Below, in pieces: positions 1-8,160 of a DNA stretch of 17,757 nt. The position numbers were made by a program, and so were the translations under genes. Each line of letters begins with the position of its first letter. Position 1 is the first letter of the stretch. The DNA lies in NCBI GenBank assembly GCA_964597305.1, contig CAZQWU010000022.1:1-17757 (forward strand), read 5' to 3'. The stretch comes from UBA7398 sp964597305. Its GTDB lineage: Bacteria; Actinomycetota; Actinomycetes; Nanopelagicales; Nanopelagicaceae. The notes beneath the pieces are model-generated. The model ran no database searches, was not told where the DNA came from, and saw only the letters and a list, made by a program, of their open reading frames with translations.

Positions 1-480
1 ATGGGGTATGCGGTACCAGCTGCCATGGGTGCAAAAGTTGGTGCCCCTGACACAACAGTTTGGGCAATTGATGGCGATGGTTGTTTCCAGATGACCAATC
101 AAGAATTGGTTACATGTGCGCTCAACAATATTCCCATCAAAGTTGCCATTATTAATAATGAAAGTTTAGGAATGGTTCGCCAATGGCAGACGCTCTTTTA
201 CAATGAGCGATATTCCAATACGTCATTAGAATCAAAACGAATTCCCGATTTTGTGAAACTTGCAGATGCGATGGGGTGCGTTGGACTTCGCTGTGAGAGC
301 CCACAGGATGTCGATAAAACAATTCACGAAGCGATGGCGATTAATGATGCGCCAGTGGTTGTTGATTTCCGAGTATTCCGAGATGCAATGGTCTGGCCCA
401 TGGTTGCCGCCGGTACATCAAACGATGACATTATGGTTGCGCGCGAGACAGCGCCTGACTGGGATTCGCAGGAGCTCTAA
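1..480 (+). CDS. ilvB: Acetolactate synthase large subunit, C-terminal fragment (cut by window start)
   Basis: Catalytic subunit of acetohydroxyacid synthase, which joins two pyruvates to acetolactate, or pyruvate and 2-oxobutyrate to acetohydroxybutyrate, with thiamine diphosphate, FAD and Mg. Only the last 159 codons are present; the ATG at position 1 is an internal methionine (the MGYAVPAAMGAK segment lies mid-domain in this family), so the gene begins upstream. The ThDP-binding motif is visible: GDG at visible residues 25-27, followed about 25 residues later by NN at 52-53, then MVRQWQ and the C-terminal domain ending DWDSQEL. The stop TAA overlaps the ilvN start by one base (TAATG), which suggests translational coupling of the two subunits. 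Identification is firm because the regulatory subunit follows directly; only the catalytic N-terminal two thirds cannot be inspected. Confidence 0.95.
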   Translation: MGYAVPAAMGAKVGAPDTTVWAIDGDGCFQMTNQELVTCALNNIPIKVAIINNESLGMVRQWQTLFYNERYSNTSLESKRIPDFVKLADAMGCVGLRCESPQDVDKTIHEAMAINDAPVVVDFRVFRDAMVWPMVAAGTSNDDIMVARETAPDWDSQEL

Positions 481-1028
481 TGGCGCTACATACTCTCTCA
501 GTTCTTGTAGAAAACTCACCTGGCGTTCTGGCGCGAGTCGCCTCACTCTTTTCTCGTCGCGGATACAACATCGATTCACTAGCGGTAGGGCCAACCGAAA
601 ATCCAACGATTTCCCGGATGACGATCGTGTTGAATTTAGAAGGTCACGCGCTTGATCAGGTTTCGGCGCAACTCTTCAAACTTGTCAATGTCATCGGTAT
701 TTCTGAAATGACGGAAGAGAGCTCACTCCAACGTGAATTGCTCTTGGTGAAGGTGAAGAAACATGGCGATATTGCCCGCACTATCGAACCTTTTGCCGCT
801 CATATCTCTGATGAATCCCATGACACGGTAACTATTGAGGCGGTTGGCACCAAAGCTCAACTCGAATCACTGCTTTCGACATTGCAGAAATTTGGCATTA
901 AAGAACTCGTTCAATCTGGCCTCATTGCCCTTGAACGCGGATCAGTCACCTTAGCTGATCGCACCTTGAGTACATCCGGCGTTGCAATTTCTGATCCTGA
1001 GAGCGCAACGGCTGATTATCAGAATTAA
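480..1028 (+). CDS. ilvN: Acetolactate synthase small (regulatory) subunit
   Basis: Regulatory subunit of acetohydroxyacid synthase; in this family it stimulates the catalytic subunit and confers feedback inhibition by valine. The 182-residue length fits the long bacterial IlvN/IlvH form. An N-terminal ACT domain covers about residues 4-75, with the characteristic ENSPGVLARVASLFSRRGYNI run at 11-31, and a second ACT-like C-terminal domain covers about 85-158, followed by a short tail. The start ATG shares its A with the ilvB stop codon, and AGGAG at 470-474 lies 5 nt upstream inside ilvB, a good Shine-Dalgarno. ilvC follows after 31 nt. Nothing is missing or unusual. The effector cannot be read from the sequence, so valine inhibition is inferred from the family. 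Confidence 0.96.
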   Translation: MALHTLSVLVENSPGVLARVASLFSRRGYNIDSLAVGPTENPTISRMTIVLNLEGHALDQVSAQLFKLVNVIGISEMTEESSLQRELLLVKVKKHGDIARTIEPFAAHISDESHDTVTIEAVGTKAQLESLLSTLQKFGIKELVQSGLIALERGSVTLADRTLSTSGVAISDPESATADYQN

Positions 1029-1059
1029 CGATTCACGAAACCGATAAAAGGAGAACGAC

Positions 1060-2094
1060 ATGGCAACGATCTATCACGATGATGATGCAGACCTTTCCAT
1101 CATCCAAGGCCGAAAAGTTGCGGTCATTGGTTATGGTTCACAAGGACATGCACATGCGCTGAATCTGCGCGATAGCGGCGTTGATGTCCGCGTCGGTCTT
1201 GCTGAAGGTTCGCCATCGCGCGCTAAAGCCGAAGCAGAAGGGTTGCGTGTTCTCTCTGTTGCTGACGCTGTCAAAGAAGCAACAGTGATCATGTTGTTAG
1301 CACCTGATCACAAACAACGCCATATTTACAAAGAATCTATCGAGCCACATCTCAAAGCAGGCGATGCGCTCTTCTTTGGCCACGGATTTAATATTCGATT
1401 TGGTTACATCACACCACCCACCACAATTGATGTGTGTATGGTCGCACCAAAAGGTCCAGGACATTTAGTACGTCGTGAATATGCAGCCGGTCGCGGTGTT
1501 CCTGACATCGTTGCGGTAGAACAAGATGCAACGGGAAATGCGTGGCCATTAACGCTTTCCTATGCAAAAGCAATTGGCGGACTTCGCGCTGGTGGCATTT
1601 TGACAACGTTTACCGAAGAGACAGAAACCGATCTCTTTGGCGAACAATCTGTTCTCTGCGGTGGCGCTTCACAATTGGTGATGTACGGTTTTGAAACTCT
1701 CATTGAAGCCGGCTATCAACCAGAAGTTGCCTACTTTGAGTGTTTACATGAATTGAAGTTAATCGTTGATTTGATGTACGAAGGTGGAATTGCAAAGCAG
1801 CGCTGGTCAGTATCGGATACCGCCGAATATGGCGATTACATCTCTGGCCCACGCGTAATTGATCCACGTGTAAAAGAAAATATGAAGGCCGTTCTTGCTG
1901 ATGTGCAAAGTGGCGCCTTCGCGAAGCGATTTATCGAAGATCAAGATGCTGGCGCGCCAGAATTTAAAGCGCTCCGTGCCAAGGGCGAACAACATCCCAT
2001 TGAAGAAGTTGGGCGCAAACTTCGCAGCATGATGTCCTGGGTTAAGAAATCACAGAACGATGATTACAAGGAAGGGTCTGCATCGCGTGGCTAA
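1060..2094 (+). CDS. ilvC: Ketol-acid reductoisomerase (short class I type)
   Basis: Cytosolic enzyme that isomerises and reduces acetolactate or acetohydroxybutyrate to the dihydroxy acids of valine/leucine and isoleucine synthesis, using Mg and normally NADPH. At 344 residues it is the short class I form. The Rossmann glycine motif GYGSQG is at 24-29; the cofactor-phosphate loop after strand 2 is short (GLAEGSPS, about 47-54). Catalytic and metal residues of the family are present: H108 in GHGF, D191 and E195 in DLFGEQ, E227 and E231 in ECLHELKLI, and S252. A strong Shine-Dalgarno (AAAGGAG) sits in the 31-nt gap after ilvN. The 3' end probably overlaps the serA start by 8 nt. Position after ilvBN gives the standard ilvBNC order. 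Confidence 0.98.
   Translation: MATIYHDDDADLSIIQGRKVAVIGYGSQGHAHALNLRDSGVDVRVGLAEGSPSRAKAEAEGLRVLSVADAVKEATVIMLLAPDHKQRHIYKESIEPHLKAGDALFFGHGFNIRFGYITPPTTIDVCMVAPKGPGHLVRREYAAGRGVPDIVAVEQDATGNAWPLTLSYAKAIGGLRAGGILTTFTEETETDLFGEQSVLCGGASQLVMYGFETLIEAGYQPEVAYFECLHELKLIVDLMYEGGIAKQRWSVSDTAEYGDYISGPRVIDPRVKENMKAVLADVQSGAFAKRFIEDQDAGAPEFKALRAKGEQHPIEEVGRKLRSMMSWVKKSQNDDYKEGSASRG
2068..2076 (+). promoter_or_regulatory. Shine-Dalgarno inside ilvC that fixes the serA start
   Basis: AAGGAAGGG lies 10 nt before a GTG codon at 2087. It rules against the in-frame ATG at 2060, because that start lies upstream of this element, and it is 22 nt from the next in-frame GTG at 2099, too far for a usual spacing. 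The call therefore favours GTG 2087, although 2099 would place the protein start closest to other actinobacterial SerA proteins. Confidence 0.55.
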
Positions 2095-3691
2095 TACAGT
2101 GTCAAAACCCATTGTCCTTATCGCTGAGGAGTTAAGTCCAGCAACGGTGCAAGCGCTTGGTCCGGATTTTGATGTTCGAACCTGCGATGGCGCAAATCGT
2201 TCTGAATTACTTCCTGCGTTGGCCGCTGGCGTTGATGCTGTGTTAATTCGATCAGCAACAAAAATGGATGCTGAAGCAATTACTGCTGCCAAAGGGCTCA
2301 AAGTGATTGCGCGCGCTGGGGTAGGACTAGATAACGTCGATGTTCCCGCTGCAACTGCAGCAGGTGTGATGGTCGTAAACGCACCAACATCCAACATTGT
2401 CTCTGCAGCAGAGTTAGCGATTGCCTTGTTATTAGCGAGCGCTCGATTTGTTTCACCGGCTCATCAAGCGTTAAAGAATGGAAAGTGGGCTCGCTCGAAA
2501 TACACCGGAGCTGAACTTTTCGAAAAAACACTTGGCGTTGTTGGATTTGGTCGCATCGGTCAACTTGTCGCTCATCGCATGCAGGCATTTGGCATGGATG
2601 TCATCGCCTACGATCCATATTTACAACCAGCGCGGGCAGCCGCTCTTGGTGTTCGATTAGTAACTCTTGATGAATTACTTACGCACTCAGATTTCATCAC
2701 GATTCATCTTCCTAAAACTAAAGAGACCGCTAATCTCATTGGGGTAGAAGCGCTCAAAAAAGTTAAACCGACTGTGCGCATCATTAATGCTGCTCGCGGT
2801 GGTGTGCTTGATGAAGCTGCACTTCACGCTGCCATTACCGAAGGTCGCGTTGCAGGCGCTGGCCTTGATGTTTTTAGCACGGAGCCGTGTACAGATTCGC
2901 CGTTATTTGCCCTCGATCAAGTTGTGGCAACGCCACACCTGGGCGCCTCAACTGATGAAGCGCAAGAACGCGCCGGAATCGCAGTTGCCATCTCCGTTCG
3001 CAAAGCGCTTTCCGGAGAGCTCGTTCCTGATGCGGTCAACGTGAAAGGTGGCGCGATTGCAGAAGAGATTCGCCCAAGCTTGCCGTTGGTAGAAAAACTT
3101 TCACAAGTGGCAACGCATCTTGGTGGCGAGTTGCCATCCTCGATTGCCATCGAGGTTCGTGGCGATATTGCAGATAACGATTGCTCAGTTCTTGCTACTA
3201 GTGCATTAAAAGGTGCGCTCCTTGCAACCGGAGCAGAGGATGTTACGTATGTCAACGCACCGCATTTAGCCGAAGAGAAAGCGATGAGCGCGACTGTCAC
3301 AACAACGACAGAAAGCCCCGAATATCGCAGCATGATTACGCTCCATGCCGCATTCCCTAATGGAAAATTTGTCGATATTCATGGCACTCTGATGGGAATT
3401 AAAAAAATTGAGAAAATAATTTTGATTGATGATTTTGATCTCGATCTTCCACCCACTGACCATATGCTCTTCTTGCGTTACGCCGATCGTCCAGGCATCG
3501 TCGGAAAAGTCGGCCAATCACTTGGCGGGGCAGGAATCAACATCGCGTCGATGCAAGTTGCCCGCGATTCACAAGGTGGTCAAGCGCTGATGGCAATCAC
3601 CGTTGATTCATCAATTCCCGCAACTACCGTTGAACAAGTGAAAAAAGATACTGGCGCTGATTCAGTGATCTCCGTGGATCTGGTGAGTTAG
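2087..3691 (+). CDS. serA: D-3-phosphoglycerate dehydrogenase (long form with ASB and ACT domains)
   Basis: First committed enzyme of serine synthesis: oxidises 3-phosphoglycerate to 3-phosphohydroxypyruvate with NAD. From GTG 2087 the protein has 534 residues, matching the long actinobacterial form. Domain order: split substrate-binding domain (about 7-105 and 290-320), NAD-binding domain (about 106-288) with GFGRIG at 153-158, and catalytic residues in NAARGG (R237), the DVFSTEP segment (D261, E266) and TPHLGAST (H284); then an ASB-type intervening domain (about 325-450) and a C-terminal ACT domain (about 459-534, beginning MLFLRYADRPGIVGKVG). The ACT domain is usually the serine feedback site. 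The gene sits between ilvC and leuB, as remembered for mycobacteria, so serine and branched-chain amino acid synthesis are probably co-transcribed. Start uncertain: GTG 2099 or ATG 2060 are the alternatives. Confidence 0.96.
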   Translation: MANTVSKPIVLIAEELSPATVQALGPDFDVRTCDGANRSELLPALAAGVDAVLIRSATKMDAEAITAAKGLKVIARAGVGLDNVDVPAATAAGVMVVNAPTSNIVSAAELAIALLLASARFVSPAHQALKNGKWARSKYTGAELFEKTLGVVGFGRIGQLVAHRMQAFGMDVIAYDPYLQPARAAALGVRLVTLDELLTHSDFITIHLPKTKETANLIGVEALKKVKPTVRIINAARGGVLDEAALHAAITEGRVAGAGLDVFSTEPCTDSPLFALDQVVATPHLGASTDEAQERAGIAVAISVRKALSGELVPDAVNVKGGAIAEEIRPSLPLVEKLSQVATHLGGELPSSIAIEVRGDIADNDCSVLATSALKGALLATGAEDVTYVNAPHLAEEKAMSATVTTTTESPEYRSMITLHAAFPNGKFVDIHGTLMGIKKIEKIILIDDFDLDLPPTDHMLFLRYADRPGIVGKVGQSLGGAGINIASMQVARDSQGGQALMAITVDSSIPATTVEQVKKDTGADSVISVDLVS

Positions 3692-4738
3692 ATGTCGAAG
3701 AATTTTAATCTCGCGGTGATCGGTGGCGATGGGATTGGCCCGGAAGTTGTTGCCGAAGGTGTGAAAGTTCTCGACGCCGTCTCTGCAAAATACGGCGTTA
3801 CGTTCACCAAAAAAGAGTATGAGTTGGGTGCTCGGCTATGGCATAAAACAGGTGAAACGCTGCCTGATGCGACGCTTGCAGAATTAGCCACCGCTGATGT
3901 TATTTTGCTTGGCGCAGTAGGCGATCCCTCCGTTCCCTCTGGGGTATTAGAACGTGGCCTGCTGTTGAAATTACGTTTTGCTTTTGATCATTACATTAAT
4001 TTGCGACCAGCAAAGCTTTATCCTGGAGTGAGTTCACCATTGAAAAATTCTGGCGCTATCGACTTTATTGTCGTTAGAGAAGGCACAGAAGGTCCCTATG
4101 TTGGCGCCGGCGGTGTGCTCGCACACGGCACAGCCGATGAAATTGCTACCGAGGAATCATTAAATACGCGCCGCGGCGCAGAACGAGTAATTCGCGATGC
4201 ATTTACCCGCGCGCAGAATCGACCACGGAAGAAACTCACCTTGGTACATAAAAATAACGTCTTAACGCGAGCCGGATCACTCTGGACTCGAACATTTAAT
4301 GATCTAGCAAAAGAATTTCCCGATGTCACGACAGAGTATCTCCACGTCGATGCAGCATCGATGTTCTTTGTTACTAACCCTGATCGCTTTGATGTGGTTG
4401 TCACCGACAATCTCTTCGGTGATATTTTGACTGACATTGCTGCAGCGATTTGTGGTGGCATAGGACTTGCAGCTTCCGGAAATATCAATCCGACTCGAAA
4501 ATTCCCATCTATGTTTGAACCTGTTCATGGATCAGCGCCAGATATTGCAGGAAAATCTCTCGCCGATCCCACAGCGACAGTGATGTCGGTAGCGATGATG
4601 CTGCACCACCTTGGCCTTTCCGATGCTGCGCGCGATGTCGAAGAAGCGGTGGCAGCGGATTTACTTTCGCGAGGCGATTCGAAACGATCCACAGTAGAAA
4701 TTGGCACTGCTCTCGCCAATGCAGTTAAAGGACAGTAA
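3692..4738 (+). CDS. leuB: 3-isopropylmalate dehydrogenase
   Basis: Oxidative decarboxylation of 3-isopropylmalate in leucine synthesis; where a citramalate route exists, the same enzyme class also processes 3-methylmalate to 2-oxobutyrate. The 348 residues match the short actinobacterial form. Visible family features: GGDGIGPEVV near residues 11-20, substrate-binding arginines R95, R105 and R129, Y136, K187 in VHKNNV, and the metal-binding aspartates D220, D244 and D248 within the DNLFGDILTDIAA signature (239-251); the NAD-binding EPVHGSAPDIAGK follows at about 276-288. The ATG directly follows the serA stop with no gap, with a weak GGTGAG site 4 nt upstream. The neighbouring cimA two genes downstream makes dual use in leucine and isoleucine synthesis likely (inference). 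Confidence 0.97.
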   Translation: MSKNFNLAVIGGDGIGPEVVAEGVKVLDAVSAKYGVTFTKKEYELGARLWHKTGETLPDATLAELATADVILLGAVGDPSVPSGVLERGLLLKLRFAFDHYINLRPAKLYPGVSSPLKNSGAIDFIVVREGTEGPYVGAGGVLAHGTADEIATEESLNTRRGAERVIRDAFTRAQNRPRKKLTLVHKNNVLTRAGSLWTRTFNDLAKEFPDVTTEYLHVDAASMFFVTNPDRFDVVVTDNLFGDILTDIAAAICGGIGLAASGNINPTRKFPSMFEPVHGSAPDIAGKSLADPTATVMSVAMMLHHLGLSDAARDVEEAVAADLLSRGDSKRSTVEIGTALANAVKGQ

Positions 4739-4740
4739 CA

Positions 4741-5826
4741 ATGAAAATCTCGATCCAACCGTCACCACACGCTCTTCCCGCAGCAGAACGACAGGCAAAA
4801 GTTGATGAAGGTGGCTTCGGTAAATACATGACCGACCATATGGTGGTTGCTGATTGGGATGTGGCAACTGGTTGGGGCGATGCAACGCTGAAAGGTTATG
4901 AACCGCTGACGCTTGATCCTGCCACGATGGTTTTCCATTATGGCCAGGAAATCTTTGAAGGTCTTAAAGCGTATTGGCAGCCAGATGGATCGATTTCACT
5001 CTTTCGACCGGAAATGAATGGCCGTCGTTTTGCAAATTCTGCAAAGCGCTTAGCGCTACCCGAATTACCAGTAGAAGATTTTGTTGCCACTATCGAAGCG
5101 CTGGTGAAACAAGATCGAGGATGGGTGCCGCCAAAAGTTGGCTCGTCTCTTTACATCCGACCTTTTATGATCGCAACCGAAGTTGCAATCGGAGTGCGAC
5201 CATCAAAGAGCGCGAAATACATTCTTATCGCATGTCCAGTTGGCGCCTACTTTTCAACAACATCTGCCGTTACGGTATGGATTTCAACGGAATATGTCCG
5301 CGCATCCATTGGAGGAACTGGCGAAGCAAAATGCGGTGGAAATTACGCTGCCTCGTTACTTGCGCAACAACAAGCAGCAGCGCAGGGCTGTGATCAAGTT
5401 GTCTGGCTTGATGCACAAGAACGCAAATGGGTAGAAGAGATGGGCGGAATGAATCTTTACTTCGTTAAAGGTCAAGGCAGTGACGCAACAATCTTTACCC
5501 CCAAGTTAACGGGAACATTACTGCCAGGCGTCACACGAGATTCGATTCTTACAGTGGCTCGCGATCTTGGGTATCGAGTAGAAGAGGGGATGCTCTCACT
5601 CGATGATTGGCGCGATGGTGTGAAATCCGGTGAGATTACCGAAACATTCGCCTGCGGTACGGCAGCTGTTATTTCTCCGATCGGCGCAGCAAAGAGTGAA
5701 TTTGGCACATGGCCAACTGGTGATGGCACACCGGGGCCAATCACAATGCAACTTCGTGAACATCTCCTTGGTATCCAACATGGAACTGTTCCTGATAAAC
5801 ATGGGTGGAATGTCAAGGTCTGCTAA
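4741..5826 (+). CDS. ilvE: Branched-chain amino acid aminotransferase (PLP fold type IV)
   Basis: Transfers an amino group between glutamate and the 2-oxo acids of leucine, isoleucine and valine; the last step of all three pathways. The 361-residue length and sequence are those of the long bacterial/eukaryotic BCAT type rather than the shorter E. coli type. The PLP-binding lysine is K197 in EAKCGGNYAASL; the cofactor-contact segment WVEEMGGMNLYFV follows at about 230-242, and the late ETFACGTAAVISPI run (about 300-313) is typical of the family. AAAGGA at 4727-4732 lies 8 nt before the ATG and the gap after leuB is 2 nt. The stop TAA overlaps the preferred cimA start by one base. Confidence 0.97.
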   Translation: MKISIQPSPHALPAAERQAKVDEGGFGKYMTDHMVVADWDVATGWGDATLKGYEPLTLDPATMVFHYGQEIFEGLKAYWQPDGSISLFRPEMNGRRFANSAKRLALPELPVEDFVATIEALVKQDRGWVPPKVGSSLYIRPFMIATEVAIGVRPSKSAKYILIACPVGAYFSTTSAVTVWISTEYVRASIGGTGEAKCGGNYAASLLAQQQAAAQGCDQVVWLDAQERKWVEEMGGMNLYFVKGQGSDATIFTPKLTGTLLPGVTRDSILTVARDLGYRVEEGMLSLDDWRDGVKSGEITETFACGTAAVISPIGAAKSEFGTWPTGDGTPGPITMQLREHLLGIQHGTVPDKHGWNVKVC

Positions 5827-7415
5827 TGGCTATCTCTGATTCATTTCATATCTACGACACCACACTTCGTGATGGTGCACAGCAAGAGGGTCTTAATCTC
5901 TCCGTTCACGACAAACTCACCATTGCCCGCCACTTAGATGATCTTGGGGTTGGATTTATTGAAGGTGGTTGGCCAGGGGCAAATCCAAAAGACACTGAAT
6001 TTTTTAAACTCGCGCAAACAGAGTTGAAGTTAAAGAACGCCACTTTTGTTGCCTTTGGCGCTACTCGCCGCCCCAATGTGAAAGCAGCTGATGATGCGCT
6101 TCTTCGCGCGCTACAAGATTCAGGCGCACCGGTTGTAACTCTCGTTGCTAAATCACATGATCGCCATGTCGATCTCGCGCTGAAAACTCATCTCGATGAG
6201 AACCTAGCGATGATTCGCGATTCGATTCATTTTCTTAAATCAGGCGGCCAGCGAGTATTTCTCGATGCGGAACATTTCTTTGATGGGTATCGATCCAATC
6301 CAGCCTACGCTCTTGAAGTAGTACGAGTTGCTGCTGAAGCAGGTGCCGATGTTGTCGCGCTCTGCGATACCAATGGTGGAATGTTGCCGGATGAACTTTC
6401 ACAGATAGTCCACGATGTACTTGGTAAATCCACCGCGCGACTGGGAATTCATTGTCACAACGACACGGGATGCGCCATTGCAAACTCACTTGCCGCAGTG
6501 GCAGCAGGGGCAACGCACGTACAAGGAACGCTCAATGGTTACGGTGAACGAACAGGAAATGCTGATCTCGTATCGATTATTGCGAATTTACAACTTAAGA
6601 AGAAACAACGCGTACTTCCCGAGGGAGCTCTTGCCGAGGCTTTTCGCATCTCACATGCAGTAGCAGAGGTAACCAACGTTGCGCCAAGTCAACGCCAACC
6701 GTATGTCGGAATTTCTGCCTTCGCACACAAAGCCGGTCTCCATGCATCGGCAATAAAAGTTGATCCAGCGCTTTATCAACACGAAGATCCGGCTGCTGTT
6801 GGAAACGATATGCGAATGTTGGTATCGGATATGGCTGGTCGTGCATCAATTGAATTGAAATCGCAAGAACTTGGCGTTGATATTGGTCAGAGTAAAGAGG
6901 TAGTAACACGAGTTGTCGATCGCGTCAAAGAAATGGAAGCGCGCGGATATACCTTTGAGGCTGCCGATGCATCATTTGAATTACTTCTTCGCGAAGAAGT
7001 CGATGGTAAGCGCGCACATTTCTTCACCGTTGAATCATGGGAAACTGTGGTCGATAAAGATGATTCAGGCGCAGTTTCATCCCGCGCTCATGTTGTGATC
7101 AAAGCACGCGGAGAAATGATCAAAGCTTCAGGAACTGGAAATGGTCCGGTGAATGCGATTGATACCGCACTTCGCTCTGGCCTTGAAAAAATTTATCCCG
7201 AATTGGCAAAACTTGAATTAACAGATTACAAAGTGCGTATTTTGGAAGGACGCCACGGCACTGGCGCTGTGACACGGGTTCTCGTTGAAACAAGCGATGG
7301 CAATGGAGAGTGGAACACGATCGGTGTCCATGAAAACGTAATTGCCGCTTCAGCGATGGCTTTAGAAGATGCCGTTACCTATGGCTTACTTCGTCAAGGA
7401 ACTAAGCCAGAATAG
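5826..7415 (+). CDS. cimA: Citramalate synthase (LeuA/HMGL family)
   Basis: Condenses acetyl-CoA with pyruvate to (R)-citramalate, giving 2-oxobutyrate for isoleucine without threonine deamination. An N-terminal HMGL TIM barrel (about 8-275) shows DTTLRDGAQQEG at 11-22, FIEGGWPGANPKD at 44-56 (a form typical of the CimA branch rather than LeuA), the metal-binding HCHND at 209-213 and GYGERTGNADL at 238-248. An accessory segment with HKAGLHASA (301-309) and a LeuA-type regulatory dimer domain (about 394-520) follow. I chose ATG 5826 (529 residues), which overlaps the ilvE stop in TAATG and has AAGG at 5815-5818; an in-frame ATG at 5805 would add seven residues. The alternative reading is a 2-isopropylmalate synthase paralogue, which I consider less likely. 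It ends the operon, 2 nt from a convergent gene. Confidence 0.9.
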   Translation: MAISDSFHIYDTTLRDGAQQEGLNLSVHDKLTIARHLDDLGVGFIEGGWPGANPKDTEFFKLAQTELKLKNATFVAFGATRRPNVKAADDALLRALQDSGAPVVTLVAKSHDRHVDLALKTHLDENLAMIRDSIHFLKSGGQRVFLDAEHFFDGYRSNPAYALEVVRVAAEAGADVVALCDTNGGMLPDELSQIVHDVLGKSTARLGIHCHNDTGCAIANSLAAVAAGATHVQGTLNGYGERTGNADLVSIIANLQLKKKQRVLPEGALAEAFRISHAVAEVTNVAPSQRQPYVGISAFAHKAGLHASAIKVDPALYQHEDPAAVGNDMRMLVSDMAGRASIELKSQELGVDIGQSKEVVTRVVDRVKEMEARGYTFEAADASFELLLREEVDGKRAHFFTVESWETVVDKDDSGAVSSRAHVVIKARGEMIKASGTGNGPVNAIDTALRSGLEKIYPELAKLELTDYKVRILEGRHGTGAVTRVLVETSDGNGEWNTIGVHENVIAASAMALEDAVTYGLLRQGTKPE

Positions 7416-7417
7416 TT

Positions 7418-8149
7418 TTACAACAAGTTTCGACTCGCGGCCATCGTAATTGCTGATTTTCGATCTTTGACACCAAGAATGCGATAAATCTTGATGATTT
7501 CTTGGCGAATCGTCGAGTGGCTATAGCCGAGTTTTCCAGCAATCTCTGCGATGGTGAGACCATCTTTAAAATGGCCGACTATTTTTCGTTGACGTTCGGT
7601 GAGATAAATCGCTCCTTGTGGGTTAGCGATGGGATTGAGTTGGTCAGAAACCTGGACAACAAAGAAGCTACAGATAGACGCAACGCCGAGCCAGAACTCT
7701 TCATCAAGTTCAATGTCATGTGGACAATTTTTCACTCGTAGTGAAATTGCACCAATCACGCCAAGCCGGTAAACAAGTGGAATTGCAATCACACATTCGC
7801 CATCGTTAATTGAATCTTTAATGTGGGGATATCTGGTTCGCCATTGCAGATCGCCGGTGATATGAATAATTTTTCGATCACGCGCTGCCTCTGATGAAGG
7901 AGTTGCCTCCCAAATGGAAATAGTTTCAATGTCGCGGAGTGCAGATTCTGGAAATCCATATCCTGCAAGAAGTTTTAAATTACCTTCTCGATTAAGTTTT
8001 TTAATGACAACGCCAGTGGGATAGCCACCATCAAATGAGTCGCGAAATGCGGTATGAACAAAATCAGTGGCAAAACTGAGGGGATTGGTAGCGCTGGTGG
8101 ATAGGAGTGCAAGATTTCGAATGACGCGATACTTTGCTTCCGAATCCAT
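7418..8149 (-). CDS. LuxR-type transcriptional regulator with GAF-like sensor domain
   Basis: A DNA-binding regulator of unknown target. From ATG 8149 it has 243 residues. Residues about 10-170 look like a GAF-type sensor fold (alternating helices and hydrophobic strands, e.g. GVVIKKLNREGNLKLLAGYGF and CVIAIPLVYRLGVIGAISLRV), though no ligand residues can be named. Residues 183-237 are a LuxR/GerE helix-turn-helix: LTERQRKIVGHFKDGLTIAEIAGKLGYSHSTIR, where T199 to R215 span the recognition region. There is no phospho-receiver domain, so it is not an ordinary NarL-type response regulator. It converges on cimA with 2 nt between stops and is divergent from xerC. Control of the amino-acid operon is possible from position only, and autoregulation is usual for such genes. 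An in-frame ATG at 8188 would add 13 residues but lacks the strong ribosome site. Confidence 0.85.
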   Translation of the reverse strand: MDSEAKYRVIRNLALLSTSATNPLSFATDFVHTAFRDSFDGGYPTGVVIKKLNREGNLKLLAGYGFPESALRDIETISIWEATPSSEAARDRKIIHITGDLQWRTRYPHIKDSINDGECVIAIPLVYRLGVIGAISLRVKNCPHDIELDEEFWLGVASICSFFVVQVSDQLNPIANPQGAIYLTERQRKIVGHFKDGLTIAEIAGKLGYSHSTIRQEIIKIYRILGVKDRKSAITMAASRNLL

Positions 8150-8153
8150 CAGC

Positions 8154-8160
8154 ACCTCCT
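8154..8160 (-). promoter_or_regulatory. Strong Shine-Dalgarno deciding the regulator start
   Basis: On the minus strand AGGAGGT lies 4 nt before ATG 8149 (AGGAGGTGCTGATG). It is the most complete Shine-Dalgarno in the window and decides for 8149 over the upstream in-frame ATG at 8188. Confidence 0.85.

Noticed and set aside
1..480. ATG at position 1 considered as a true gene start
   Set aside because: The encoded segment begins in the middle of the ThDP-binding domain of IlvB; the gene is cut by the window edge.
2050..2397. Minus-strand open frame of 115 codons opposite the ilvC end and serA start
   Set aside because: Lies wholly opposite well-identified genes, composition is Ala/Ser/Thr-rich low-complexity, and the frame mirrors serA codon bias.
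2917..3333. Minus-strand open frame of 138 codons opposite serA
   Set aside because: Antisense to the conserved SerA domains, no recognisable motif, no separate ribosome site.
4096..4488. Minus-strand open frame of 130 codons opposite leuB
   Set aside because: A codon-bias shadow of leuB; the plus-strand protein is complete and conserved throughout.
4974..5393. Plus-strand open frame of 139 codons inside ilvE
   Set aside because: Overlaps the PLP-binding core of IlvE in another frame and has no family features.
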